64,000 nucleotides of DNA, taken from the NCBI RefSeq assembly GCF_001570485.1, contig NZ_BCTA01000094.1:39663-103662 (forward strand). Reading direction: 5' to 3'. The notes under the pieces were generated by a model that saw only the letters and a program-made list of their open reading frames with translations, was not told the origin of the DNA and ran no database searches. The stretch is from Mycolicibacterium novocastrense (GTDB lineage Bacteria; Actinomycetota; Actinomycetes; Mycobacteriales; Mycobacteriaceae). Positions within the stretch are counted from its first letter, which is position 1. Each line of letters begins with the position of its first letter. Positions 40,847 to 49,911 of the stretch are shown in pieces. A program made the translations under genes and the position numbers.

Positions 40847-41740
40847 GTGACGCTGAACACCATCGCGCTCGAGCTCGTGCCGCCGAACGTCGAGCGTGGG
40901 CACGAGCAGGCGTTGGAAGATGCGCAGAAGGTGCTGCGATGCTCCGCGGAAACGGGTCTCGACGGCCGCATCCGCCACGTGATGATCCCCGGCATGATCG
41001 AGGAGGACGACGACCGTCCCATCGAGATGAAGCCCAAGATGGACGTGCTGGACTTCTGGGCGATCATCACCCCCGAGCTGTCCGGGATGAACGGGCTGTG
41101 CACCCAGGTCACCGCGTTCATGGACGAACCGACGTTGCGCCGGCGGCTGACCGACCTGTCCGGCGCCGGGTTCGACGGCATCGCGTTCGTCGGGGTTCCG
41201 CGCACGATGAGCGACGGCGAGGGCACCGGAGTCGCCCCGACCGACGCACTGTCGATCTACTCCGACGTGGTGCCCAACCGGGGCGCGATCCTCATCCCCA
41301 CCCGCGACGGTGAGCAGGGCCGGTTCCGTTTCAAGTGCGATCAGGGCGCCACCTACGGGATGACCCAGTTGCTCTACTCCGACGCGATCGTCGGGTTCTT
41401 GCGTGACTTCACCGAGGAGACCGACCACCGCCCGGAGATCCTGCTGTCCTTCGGATTCGTGCCGAAGATGGAGAGCAAGGTCGGCCTGATCAACTGGCTG
41501 ATCCAGGACCCGGGCAACCCGGCCGTCGCCGCCGAGCAGGAGTTCGTCAAGAAGCTCGCCGCCACCGAGCCGGGGGAGAAGCGCAAGCTGATGGTCGACC
41601 TGTACAAGCGGGTCATCGACGGAGTCGGCGACCTCGGTTTCCCGCTCAGCATCCACCTCGAGGCCACCTACGGCGTGTCGGTTCCGGCGTTCGAGACGTT
41701 CGCCGAGATGCTCGACTACTGGGCGCCCGACAAGCCCTGA
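40847..41740 (+). CDS. Mycobacterial-type methylenetetrahydrofolate reductase
   Basis: The 297-residue protein begins VTLNTIALELVPPNVERGHE, GLDGRIRHVMIPGMIEED and contains KMDVLDFWAIITPELSG and GDLGFPLSIHLEATYGVSVP. It matches the unusual MTHFR family found in mycobacteria (Rv2172c/MSMEG_6596-like, from memory), which supplies 5-methyl-THF for methionine synthesis and is unrelated in sequence to MetF. I chose GTG 40847 because GAGGAG at 40834-40839 is 7 nt upstream; ATG 40832 is the alternative. It is monocistronic and divergent from the ANTAR gene. The function is inferred from recall of the family. Confidence 0.75.
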   Translation: MTLNTIALELVPPNVERGHEQALEDAQKVLRCSAETGLDGRIRHVMIPGMIEEDDDRPIEMKPKMDVLDFWAIITPELSGMNGLCTQVTAFMDEPTLRRRLTDLSGAGFDGIAFVGVPRTMSDGEGTGVAPTDALSIYSDVVPNRGAILIPTRDGEQGRFRFKCDQGATYGMTQLLYSDAIVGFLRDFTEETDHRPEILLSFGFVPKMESKVGLINWLIQDPGNPAVAAEQEFVKKLAATEPGEKRKLMVDLYKRVIDGVGDLGFPLSIHLEATYGVSVPAFETFAEMLDYWAPDKP

Positions 41741-41777
41741 CGGTTAGGGCCTCCGGACAGCGGGAAGGCCTGACCAC

Positions 41778-42701
41778 GTGGTGGGCAGTCTGTTATCCCG
41801 CGCCCTGCACGCGTTCCATCACGTGCGGCTCGATCGCGAGACCGCTCTGGCGCTGCTGAAAGCTGCCATCGCATGCACGGTCGCGTGGCTCCTGGCGACC
41901 AGGGTGTTCGGTTCCTCGCACGCCACCTTCGCCGCATTCTCCGCCCTGATGCTGGTCGAGATCACGATCGCCGACTCGATCGCGAAGGCCGTTCGGTACA
42001 CGGCCGCGATGCTTGCCGGCATCGGTCTGGCGGGGGCGGCGGTGTGGGTGTGGGGTGTGGTGGTGTGGCTGTTCCCGGCCATGCTCGTCGTGGCGCTGGT
42101 GATCGGGCGGTGGCATCGGCTGGGCAGCCAGGGGATCAACGTCGCGGTGGCGGCGATCTTCGCCTACGGCGCCTTCGCACTGCCTTCCGGTGATGCGTCG
42201 GCCGGCAGCCCGCTCCCGTCGATCGCGGGCATGGTGCTGCTGGGCGCCTCGGTGGCGCTCGTGGTGACGCTGGTCATCGCGCCGCCGTTGCGCTATCGCA
42301 GCGCGCGGTACGCCGTCGAATCGGTCAGCGGTTCGATGGTCGACCTGCTGACGGACATGGCCGACGGGCTGGCGGACGGCGACATGAGCCAGGAGGTCGT
42401 GCGGGACTGGCGGTGGCGCGCTGACATTTTGCCGAACAAGGCGGCGCAGGCCCGTCACACCCTCGACCACGCCGTGCGCACCACGAAGCTCAACGTGCGC
42501 CGGCTGGTGGTCCACCCGGGCACCGCGATGGCGGAGCAGCGCGTGACGATCAACGCGCTCGAGCGGATCGGCGAAGAGTTGCGATGGGTGGCCACGGGGA
42601 TCGCCCGTGCCGTCGCGCGGGAGGAGTCGGAGGCTCAGCACGACGAGTTCCTTCGTCGCTACGGCACGCTGCTGACGGCCGTGCGGGCAGCCGCTGGGTG
42701 A
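41778..42701 (+). CDS. FUSC-family membrane protein, apparently frameshifted at its C-terminus
   Basis: The 307-residue protein has about six transmembrane helices in its first half (LLKAAIACTVAWLLATRVFG, FAAFSALMLVEI, YTAAMLAGIGLAGAAVWVWG, and further) and a soluble helical C-terminal half, as in FUSC/aromatic-acid exporter proteins. It ends at TGA 42699-42701. The +1 frame immediately continues in a matching style to 42894 (see the pseudogene fragment), so the last 64 residues appear to be cut off by one extra base near 42696-42698. It starts at GTG 41778 with GGGAAGG upstream. The role in efflux is family-level inference. Confidence 0.75.
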   Translation: MVGSLLSRALHAFHHVRLDRETALALLKAAIACTVAWLLATRVFGSSHATFAAFSALMLVEITIADSIAKAVRYTAAMLAGIGLAGAAVWVWGVVVWLFPAMLVVALVIGRWHRLGSQGINVAVAAIFAYGAFALPSGDASAGSPLPSIAGMVLLGASVALVVTLVIAPPLRYRSARYAVESVSGSMVDLLTDMADGLADGDMSQEVVRDWRWRADILPNKAAQARHTLDHAVRTTKLNVRRLVVHPGTAMAEQRVTINALERIGEELRWVATGIARAVAREESEAQHDEFLRRYGTLLTAVRAAAG

Positions 42702-42894
42702 CGAGGCCCGCCGGTGCCGCGCTGCGTTCGACGAACTGACCGCGCATGTCGCGAGCCGTGAACTCGACCGCCCAACCCAGTGGGCGATCTTCGGCGGGCT
42801 GTACACCGACGCCGAGCGCTTGTGCGACGAGATCGACTCCGCCCGTGAGGCTTACGCGACCCCCGGACGCGGCCGCACGGTGCGGCCCGCGTAG
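42700..42894 (+). pseudogene. Displaced C-terminal segment of the FUSC gene
   Basis: In the +1 frame, starting at GAC 42700, an uninterrupted 64-codon stretch encodes DEARRCRAAFDELTAHVASR, ELDRPTQWAIFGGLYTDAER and ends TPGRGRTVRPA-stop. It has no start codon of its own. Removing one G from GGG 42696-42698 would give AAAGDEARR without interruption. A real mutation, a sequencing error or programmed shifting cannot be told apart here. Confidence 0.65.
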
Positions 42895-42917
42895 GACCGC
42901 ACCGCGCCCCCGTTGCG

Positions 42918-43475
42918 TCACGACGCCTGACGCGTCGGCGTGATCGTCAGCTGCTGCACGTTGACCCGCGCCGGTTGGGCGACCAGGAAATCGATCGCCG
43001 CGGCGACGTCGGCGGGGTCCAGCCACTCGATGTGGTCACGGGTGCCGTCCAACCACTCCGTGGCTCCGGCATCGGTGACGTGGCCCTGCAGCTCGGTTTC
43101 GACGATGCCGGGCTCGATGGCCGAGACCCGCACGTTCTTGGCGCCGAGTTCGGCCCGCAGCGTGCGGGACATGTGCGTCACGAACGCCTTCGTGCCCGAA
43201 TACACCGCGAAGTTCGGGAAGATGTTCTGCGCGCCGATCGACGAGGTGTTGATCAGGTCGGCGACGCCCTTGTCTTCGGCCGCCTTCACCAGTTGGGGAA
43301 CGAACGAGCCGATCGTGTTCATCAACCCGGCGACATTGAGATCGATTTGCTGCTGCCACTGGTCGAAGCGCTGTTCGTCGATCGGCGATGGCAGCATGAC
43401 TCCGGCGTTGTTGAACAGCACATCGACCGTGCCGAGTTCGTCGGACACCCGCTCGGCGGCGGCATGCGCCCGTGC
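42918..43475 (-). pseudogene. 5'-truncated SDR oxidoreductase
   Basis: This is the C-terminal 185 codons of a short-chain dehydrogenase: DELGTVDVLFNNAGVMLPSP, the catalytic pair in YSGTKAFVTHM, then VRVSAIEPGIVETELQGHV and the stop. The Rossmann GxxxGxG segment and about 60 N-terminal residues are missing. Beyond 43475 the frame runs into antisense of the regulator fragment. The protein would lack its cofactor site. It is the left half of the head-to-head junction described in the findings. Confidence 0.8.
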
Positions 43476-44045
43476 AGTGGGTCCGGCCGGGCATCCGCCG
43501 GTTACTCGAGACGCTCGACGATGTGACACCGGCATTCGTGTTCGGCCGCCGGATGGACATGTTGGCAGCCAACCGGTTGGCGCGGGCGTTGATCGGCGAC
43601 TTCGAGGCCCTCTCCCCGCGCGAGCGAAACCTGTTGCGGTTCGCCTTCCTCGACGAATCCGCCCGCGAGCTCTACACCGACTGGGAAGAGGTGGCACGCG
43701 ACAACGTCGCGATCCTGCGCCTGGACGCCGGGAGGCATCCCGACGATCCGCTGCTGACCGAACTGGTCGGGGGAGCTGGCCGTCAAGAGCGACGAGTTCC
43801 GCCGGTGGTGGGCCGACCACAACGTCCGCGAACGCACGCACGGGATCAAGCGCTACCACCACCCGTTGGTCGGCGATCTGACGATCAACTACGAGAGCGT
43901 CGCCGTGCTCGGCGACCCAGAACAGACGTTGTGCCTCTACACCGCCGAGCCCGGGTCGCCTTCGGAGAACGCGCTTCGCCTGTTGGCCAACTGGACGGGC
44001 ACCCCGTCGACGGCAGACCGCGACGCCGACCTGCCGACCTCCTGA
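43472..44045 (+). pseudogene. 5'-truncated, frameshifted MmyB-type XRE regulator
   Basis: The plus strand encodes the MmyB-like ligand domain (VRPGIRRLLETLDDVTPAFV, MDMLAANRLARALIGDFEAL, LRFAFLDESARELYTDWEEV) with no HTH before it. The frame breaks at the G5 run 43769-43773: one G fewer restores VGELAVKSDEFRRWWADHNV, RERTHGIKRYHHPLVGDL and LCLYTAEPGSPSENALRLLA to the stop at 44045. Both the missing DNA-binding domain and the frameshift indicate a dead gene. Confidence 0.82.
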
Positions 44046-44054
44046 CCGGACGCC

Positions 44055-44060
44055 TATCCT
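44055..44060 (+). promoter_or_regulatory. Candidate -10 of a leaderless hrpA promoter
   Basis: TATCCT lies 7 nt before GTG 44068, so transcription could begin at the G of the start codon. There is no ribosome binding site. The element overlaps the end of the dead regulator gene. Confidence 0.4.
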
Positions 44061-44067
44061 GGCCGGA

Positions 44068-47000
44068 GTGTCGGGCCCCTCTGTCGCTGAGCTTCGCAAT
44101 CGCATCGACGGGCTGACGATTCGCGATGCGGCCCGGTTCGGCAGGCGGCTTCGCCAAATGCGCGGCGCCCCGGTAGAGAAAGTCGCCAAACTCGCCGAGC
44201 AGATCGCCGCGGCGGAAGCGGTTGTCGCGACCCGCCTCGCCGCGGTGCCGACGATCACCTATCCCGAGCTGCCGGTCAGTGAGCGCCGCGACGAGATCGC
44301 CAGGGCGATCAACGAGCACCAGGTGGTGATCGTCGCCGGTGAAACCGGTTCCGGAAAGACGACCCAGCTGCCCAAGATCTGCCTCGACATCGGCCGCGGC
44401 GTACGCGGCACGATCGGGCACACCCAACCGCGACGCCTGGCCGCCCGCACCGTCGCCCAGCGCATCGCCGACGAGGTGGGCAGCCCGCTCGGCGACACGA
44501 TCGGCTACACGGTGCGCTTCACCGACCAGGCCGGCGACCGCACCCTGGTCAAGCTGATGACCGACGGCATCCTGCTCGCCGATATCCAGCGGGACCGCCG
44601 GCTGCTGCGCTACGACACGCTGATCCTCGACGAGGCGCACGAGCGCAGCCTCAACATCGACTTCCTGCTCGGCTATCTGCGCGAGTTGCTGCCCCGCCGA
44701 CCCGATCTCAAGGTCATCGTCACCTCCGCGACGATCGAACCGGAGCGCTTCGCTGAGCATTTCGGCACCGTCGGCGGCCCAGCACCCATCGTCGAGGTGT
44801 CCGGGCGCACCTATCCGGTCGAGATCCGTTACCGCCCTTTGGAAGTCGCTGTCCCCGCCGACGACGCCGATGACCCCGACGATCCCGACCACGAGGTGGT
44901 CCGCACGCAGATGCGCGACCAGACCGAGGCGATCGTCGACGCCATCGCCGAGTTGGAGGCCGAGCTGCCCGGCGACGTGCTGGTGTTCCTGTCCGGCGAA
45001 CGCGAAATCCGTGACCTCCGTGAAGTATTGGCCGGCGTTGTCGATGAGCGCACTGAAGTGCTGCCCCTGTACGCGCGGTTGCCGACGGCCGACCAGCAAC
45101 GGGTGTTCGCGCCCCGCCACACCGGGCGCCGCATCGTGCTCGCGACCAACGTCGCCGAGACGTCGCTCACGGTGCCCGGCATCCGCTACGTCGTCGACCC
45201 GGGCACCGCCCGCATCTCCCGCTACAGCCGCCGAACCAAGGTGCAGCGGCTCCCGATCGAGCCGATCTCCCAAGCATCGGCGGCGCAGCGGGCCGGGCGG
45301 TCCGGGCGCACCGCACCGGGGGTGTGCATCCGGCTGTACTCCGAGGAGGACTTCGCGGCGCGACCGCGCTACACCGAGCCCGAGATCCTGCGGACCAACC
45401 TGGCGTCGGTGATTCTGCAGATGGCGGCGCTCGGGTTGGGTGAGATCGAGACCTTTCCTTTTCTGGACCCGCCGGACCGGCGCAGCATCCGCGACGGCGT
45501 GCAGCTGTTGCAGGAACTCGGCGCGTTCGACGCCGACGGCGCGATCACCGATGTCGGGCGCAGGCTCGCGCAGCTTCCGGTCGACCCGCGTCTGGGCCGC
45601 ATGATCCTGCAGGCCGACACCGAGGGTTGCGTGCGGGAGATCCTGGTGCTGGCCGCGGCGCTGTCGATCCCCGACCCTCGGGAGCGCCCCGCCGACCGCG
45701 AGGACGCCGCGCGGCAGAAGCACGCCAGGTTCGCCGACGAGCATTCGGATTTCGTGTCTTACCTCAACCTCTGGAGATACCTGGGTGAGCAGCGCAAAGA
45801 ACTGTCGGGCAATGCTTTTCGCCGGATGTGCCGTGACGAGTTCCTGCACTATCTGCGGATCCGGGAGTGGCAGGATCTCACCGGGCAGCTGCGCAGCATC
45901 GCGCGCGACCTCGGAATCAGGGAGTCCGACGAACCCGCCGACCCGGCAAGCGTGCACGCCGCGCTGTTGGCCGGGCTGCTGTCGCATATCGGGCTGCGTG
46001 ACGGCGATGGCCGCGAATATCAGGGCGCGCGCAACTCGAAGTTCGTCCTGGCGCCCGGTTCGGCGCTGACGAAACGCCCGCCGCGATGGATCGTCGTCGC
46101 CGACCTCGTCGAAACCAGCAGGCTGTTCGGCCGCATCGGGGCCCGCATCCAACCTGAAGTGGTCGAGCGCATCGCGGGCGATCTCGTGGCGCGCACCTAC
46201 AGCGAACCGCACTGGGACGCGCGGCGCGGTGCGGTGATGGCCTACGAGCGGGTGACCCTGTATGGGCTGCCGCTGGTTCCCCGTCGACGGGTCGGCTATT
46301 CACAGGTCGAACCGGACCTGGCGCGCGAGTTGTTCATCCGGCACGCGTTGGTCGAGGGCGACTGGCAGACGCGGCATCACTTCTTCCGCGACAACGCCCG
46401 GCTGCGCGAGGAGCTCGAGGAACTGGAGGAGAAGGCCCGCCGCCGCGACCTGCTGGTCGGCGATGAGGAGATTTTCGCGTTCTACAACGCCCGCATCCCG
46501 TCGGATGTGGTGTCCGCGAGGCATTTCGACGCGTGGTGGAAGAAGCAGCGCCACGTCACGCCTGAGCTGCTCACGTTCACCCGCGACGATCTGCTGCGTA
46601 CCGAGGACGCGGCCGATGGCCAGCCGGACGCGTGGCGGGCCGGCGATCTGGCGCTGCCGCTGAGTTACCGCTTCGAGCCGGGCGCCGAGGACGACGGTGT
46701 GACGGTGCACGTACCCGTGGAGGTGCTGGCCCGGCTCGGCGGTGACGAGTTCGCCTGGCAGGTACCCGCGCTGCGCGAGGAGCTGATCACCGCGCTGATC
46801 CGCTCCCTGCCGAAAGCGCTGCGGCGCAACTTCGTTCCCGCACCGGACACGGCGCGCGCGGTGCTGGCCGCGATCACTCCGGGCGCCGAACCACTGCTCG
46901 AGGCCGTGCAGCGCGAACTGAACCGCCGCACCGGTGTGCTGGTGCCGATCGACGCGTTCGACCTCGACAAGCTGCCGTCGCATCTGCGGGTCACTTTCGC

Positions 47001-47982
47001 CGTCGAGGGCGCCGACGGCACCGAGCTGGCGCGCGGTAAGGACCTCGATGCGTTGCAGCATGAACTCGCCGCGCCGGTGCGGCGCGCGGTCGCCGATGCG
47101 GTGGCAGGCGGCCTGGACCGCACCGGATTGCGGACGTGGCCCGAGGATCTCGACGAGGTGCCGCGGAGCGTCGAGCGCACCGTCGGCGGCCACACCGTGC
47201 GTGGATATCCGGCGCTGGTCGACACGGGAGACGCCGTCGACCTGCATGTGTTCCCGACCGCCGCCGAACAACAGGCGTCGATGGGGCCCGGCACCCGCAG
47301 GCTGTTGCGCCTCGCGGTGCCCTCACCCGTGAAAGCCGTTGAGCGGCAATTGCAGCCGCGCACCAAGCTCATGCTCGGCGCCAATCCTGACGGATCTCTG
47401 CAGGCGCTGCTCGAGGACTGCGCCGACGCCGCGACCGATCTGCTCGCGCCCGCTCCGGCGTGGACACGCGAGGAGTTCACCGCGCTGCGCAACCGCGTCG
47501 CCGCCGACCTGGTGCCGACGACCGCGGGAATCGTCACCCGCGTGGAGAAGGCGCTCGCGGCGGCGCATGACGTCGAGGTGGCCCTACCGACGGCGCCGTC
47601 CGCCGCGCAGGCCGACGCGATCGCCGATATCCGCGCACAACTGGCCCGGTTGTTGCCACGCGGCTTCGTCGCCGCCACCGGAGCCGCTCACCTGGCCGAT
47701 CTGAACCGCTATCTCCTGGCCATGAGCAAGCGCTTGGAACGGCTGCCGCACGGACCTGCCGCCGACCGCGAGCGGATGGACCGCGTGCATGCCGTGGAGG
47801 ACGCGTACGACGAGCTGGTCCGCGCGTTGTCGCCCGCGCGCGCCGCCGGTGCCGACATCCGCGACATCGGCCGGCAGATCGAGGAGCTACGCGTCAGCCT
47901 GTGGGCGCAGCAGTTGGGCACTCCGCGCCCGGTCAGCGAGCAGCGCATCTACCGCGCGATCGACGCGGCGCTGATCCGCTGA
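44068..47982 (+). CDS. hrpA: ATP-dependent RNA helicase HrpA
   Basis: The 1304-residue protein has the DExH helicase motifs: GETGSGKTTQLPK (residues 91-103), LDEAHERSLNIDFLL, TSATIEPERFAEHF, the helicase C motif VLATNVAETSLTVPGIRYVV and QRAGRSGRTAPG. It continues through the HA2/OB segment and a long C-terminal domain (DUF3418 type). The length matches E. coli HrpA. HrpA unwinds RNA in stalled-ribosome rescue and mRNA processing. GTG 44068 may be leaderless. It is the longest gene in the window and shows no defects. Confidence 0.95.
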   Translation: MSGPSVAELRNRIDGLTIRDAARFGRRLRQMRGAPVEKVAKLAEQIAAAEAVVATRLAAVPTITYPELPVSERRDEIARAINEHQVVIVAGETGSGKTTQLPKICLDIGRGVRGTIGHTQPRRLAARTVAQRIADEVGSPLGDTIGYTVRFTDQAGDRTLVKLMTDGILLADIQRDRRLLRYDTLILDEAHERSLNIDFLLGYLRELLPRRPDLKVIVTSATIEPERFAEHFGTVGGPAPIVEVSGRTYPVEIRYRPLEVAVPADDADDPDDPDHEVVRTQMRDQTEAIVDAIAELEAELPGDVLVFLSGEREIRDLREVLAGVVDERTEVLPLYARLPTADQQRVFAPRHTGRRIVLATNVAETSLTVPGIRYVVDPGTARISRYSRRTKVQRLPIEPISQASAAQRAGRSGRTAPGVCIRLYSEEDFAARPRYTEPEILRTNLASVILQMAALGLGEIETFPFLDPPDRRSIRDGVQLLQELGAFDADGAITDVGRRLAQLPVDPRLGRMILQADTEGCVREILVLAAALSIPDPRERPADREDAARQKHARFADEHSDFVSYLNLWRYLGEQRKELSGNAFRRMCRDEFLHYLRIREWQDLTGQLRSIARDLGIRESDEPADPASVHAALLAGLLSHIGLRDGDGREYQGARNSKFVLAPGSALTKRPPRWIVVADLVETSRLFGRIGARIQPEVVERIAGDLVARTYSEPHWDARRGAVMAYERVTLYGLPLVPRRRVGYSQVEPDLARELFIRHALVEGDWQTRHHFFRDNARLREELEELEEKARRRDLLVGDEEIFAFYNARIPSDVVSARHFDAWWKKQRHVTPELLTFTRDDLLRTEDAADGQPDAWRAGDLALPLSYRFEPGAEDDGVTVHVPVEVLARLGGDEFAWQVPALREELITALIRSLPKALRRNFVPAPDTARAVLAAITPGAEPLLEAVQRELNRRTGVLVPIDAFDLDKLPSHLRVTFAVEGADGTELARGKDLDALQHELAAPVRRAVADAVAGGLDRTGLRTWPEDLDEVPRSVERTVGGHTVRGYPALVDTGDAVDLHVFPTAAEQQASMGPGTRRLLRLAVPSPVKAVERQLQPRTKLMLGANPDGSLQALLEDCADAATDLLAPAPAWTREEFTALRNRVAADLVPTTAGIVTRVEKALAAAHDVEVALPTAPSAAQADAIADIRAQLARLLPRGFVAATGAAHLADLNRYLLAMSKRLERLPHGPAADRERMDRVHAVEDAYDELVRALSPARAAGADIRDIGRQIEELRVSLWAQQLGTPRPVSEQRIYRAIDAALIR

Positions 47983-48030
47983 GCCCTATAGCCGCACGCG
48001 ACGCCCGCCCATCCGGTAGGCATTAACCCT

Positions 48031-48837
48031 ATGTATGCCTCGCTGGTCCGGAGCGCGGCGGCCGTCCTGCTCACGGTCGCGACGGTGTCGTGTGGTGGCC
48101 CGTCACCGACCGCCCAGAGCGACACACCCACCCCGTCCGGTCCTGCGCCGGTCATCAAACCAGTTGTGCTCGAGCAGATTCCACACGATGTCACGGCGTG
48201 GACGCAGGGGTTCGAGTTCGACGGGGGCTCCCTATACGAGGGCACGGGCATCGCGGGAAGGTCGCAGCTGCGCGAGCTCGACCCCGCCACCGGCGCCGTG
48301 CGGCGCGCCGCACCGGCCCCGAACAACTACTACGGCGAGGGCATCACCGTCGTCGGCGACCGCATCTGGGAGCTGACGTGGCGCGACGGGGTGGCCGTCG
48401 AATGGGACAGGGCCACCCTGACCCCGGTGCGGGAGGCGGCGGTCGACGGGGAGGGCTGGGGTCTGTGCCACGACGGTGACCGGCTGGTCCGCAGCGACGG
48501 CACCGACCGGCTGCGCTTCCACGACCCGGCGACCTTCGCCGAGACAGGCTCGGTGGCCGTCACTCGCGACGACGAGCCGCTGCGCAACCTCAACGAGCTG
48601 GAGTGCGTCGACGGCCAGGTGTGGGCCAACGTGTGGCACTCCGACGAAATCGTGCGCATCGACCCGGCGACGGGGCGGGTCGACGCCGTCGTCGACGCCG
48701 CCGGATTGTGGCCCGGTCAGGGCGAGGACTCCGAGAAGGTGCTCAACGGCATCGCGCACGTCGACGGCGACGAATACCTGCTGACCGGCAAGTTCTGGCC
48801 GTCCATGTACCGGGTTCGGCTCGACCCGCCGAGCTGA
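48031..48837 (+). CDS. Glutaminyl-peptide cyclotransferase-like lipoprotein
   Basis: The 268-residue protein has an N-terminal signal sequence ending in a lipobox-like TVSC (Cys21), so it is probably a lipoprotein. The mature part is a five-bladed glutamine cyclotransferase: DVTAWTQGFEFDGGSLYEGT, NNYYGEGITVVGDRIWELTW, NLNELECVDGQVWANVWHSD and VLNGIAHVDGDEYLLTGKFW. The family converts N-terminal Gln to pyroglutamate. The gene stands alone, 48 nt after hrpA and 37 nt before the next gene. Confidence 0.88.
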   Translation: MYASLVRSAAAVLLTVATVSCGGPSPTAQSDTPTPSGPAPVIKPVVLEQIPHDVTAWTQGFEFDGGSLYEGTGIAGRSQLRELDPATGAVRRAAPAPNNYYGEGITVVGDRIWELTWRDGVAVEWDRATLTPVREAAVDGEGWGLCHDGDRLVRSDGTDRLRFHDPATFAETGSVAVTRDDEPLRNLNELECVDGQVWANVWHSDEIVRIDPATGRVDAVVDAAGLWPGQGEDSEKVLNGIAHVDGDEYLLTGKFWPSMYRVRLDPPS

Positions 48838-48874
48838 GGGTTTGCGCCACGGCTGAACCGTCAACGTAGCGGTC

Positions 48875-49876
48875 ATGACCGCTCTCGACACCACCAGGGA
48901 CGCGACGAGGCTTGTCGCGGGGCCCATCGCCGGCGCTTATCGACGCACCGGCGCCGATCTGCCCTTCAGCGACCCGCTGACCTCGCACGGCACCGAGATG
49001 GAGGGCTGGTTCTGGCGCCTGACCGACGCCGCGTCGGGACGCGTCGTGGTGGCGTTGTTCAGCGTGAACAAGCATCCCGACGGCGACTGGGCGACCACCG
49101 CGGTGGCTTTGCACCCGGGCGAGCGGGTGTACAGCGCGGCGCTGGACGGTGCCCGTGCCGGGGCGGAGCCGTTTCGGCTCGACGCGGACGACGGACGGTT
49201 TCACGCGACCTACGACCGGCTACGCGCCGACCTCCCCGGCGTGCGCGTCGACATGAGGTTCGACGACCCGGTCCGCTGGCCCAAGGCGCTGGCCGGCGGC
49301 GGGCTCGCCTCGGTCGTCCCCTTCCTCAACCAGTACTGGCATCCCTACCGGCTCGGCGGATCCGCCAGCGGCACCGTGGAATTCGACGGTGAGCGCTGGC
49401 AGTTCGACCGCGCCAAGCTCTACACCGAACGCAACTGGGGTGCTGGGTTCCCGCAGCGGTGGTGGTGGGGGCAGGCACACGACTTCGGCGACGCCGACGT
49501 CTCGGTGGCGTTCTCGGGAGGGCTGCTCGCGCTCGGACCGCTCAAACAGGACGTGGCAGGCGTCGTGGTACGGCTCGGAAACAAGGTGCTGCGGTTGACC
49601 CCGCCGACGGCCTGGGTGCGCTCGGACATCGGCGAGGGTACGTGGACCCTGCGGGCGATGTCGCTTCGGTACCAGATCGAATTGCACGGCGACGGAACGC
49701 ATCTCGAGCCGCACGTGCTTCCGGTGCCACTGCCCGCCGAGCGGCGCAACGTCGACACCGACTTCGAACACCTCGCCGGCAGGTTGCGCTGTGTGGTCAA
49801 GGATTTCGGTCGGGTGATCTTCGACGGCGAATCCGAGATCGCGGGTCTGGAGGTCGGCAGCCTGCCCGGTGGCTAG
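48875..49876 (+). CDS. Tocopherol-cyclase-like protein
   Basis: The 333-residue protein contains TEMEGWFWRLTDAASGRVVV and the striking aromatic block LYTERNWGAGFPQRWWWGQA, which is the signature of tocopherol cyclase-like beta-barrel proteins. Cyanobacterial and plant members close the chromanol ring of vitamin E; mycobacteria do not make tocopherol, so the function here is probably different. It starts at ATG 48875 and ends 35 nt before the FAD oxidoreductase on the same strand. No quinone biosynthesis genes are nearby. Confidence 0.72.
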   Translation: MTALDTTRDATRLVAGPIAGAYRRTGADLPFSDPLTSHGTEMEGWFWRLTDAASGRVVVALFSVNKHPDGDWATTAVALHPGERVYSAALDGARAGAEPFRLDADDGRFHATYDRLRADLPGVRVDMRFDDPVRWPKALAGGGLASVVPFLNQYWHPYRLGGSASGTVEFDGERWQFDRAKLYTERNWGAGFPQRWWWGQAHDFGDADVSVAFSGGLLALGPLKQDVAGVVVRLGNKVLRLTPPTAWVRSDIGEGTWTLRAMSLRYQIELHGDGTHLEPHVLPVPLPAERRNVDTDFEHLAGRLRCVVKDFGRVIFDGESEIAGLEVGSLPGG

Positions 49877-49911
49877 GGTGACCGAATGCGACTCGGCAGG
49901 ATCGGCGGGCG

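Noticed and set aside
42698..42739. Small gene starting at GTG 42698 after the FUSC stop
   Set aside because: That frame stops after 13 codons; the coding-like sequence is in another frame without a start.
43885..46212. 775-codon minus-strand frame opposite hrpA
   Set aside because: It is a high-GC shadow frame: hrpA on the other strand has all helicase motifs, while this frame has a low-complexity Arg/Asp/Gly composition and no motif.
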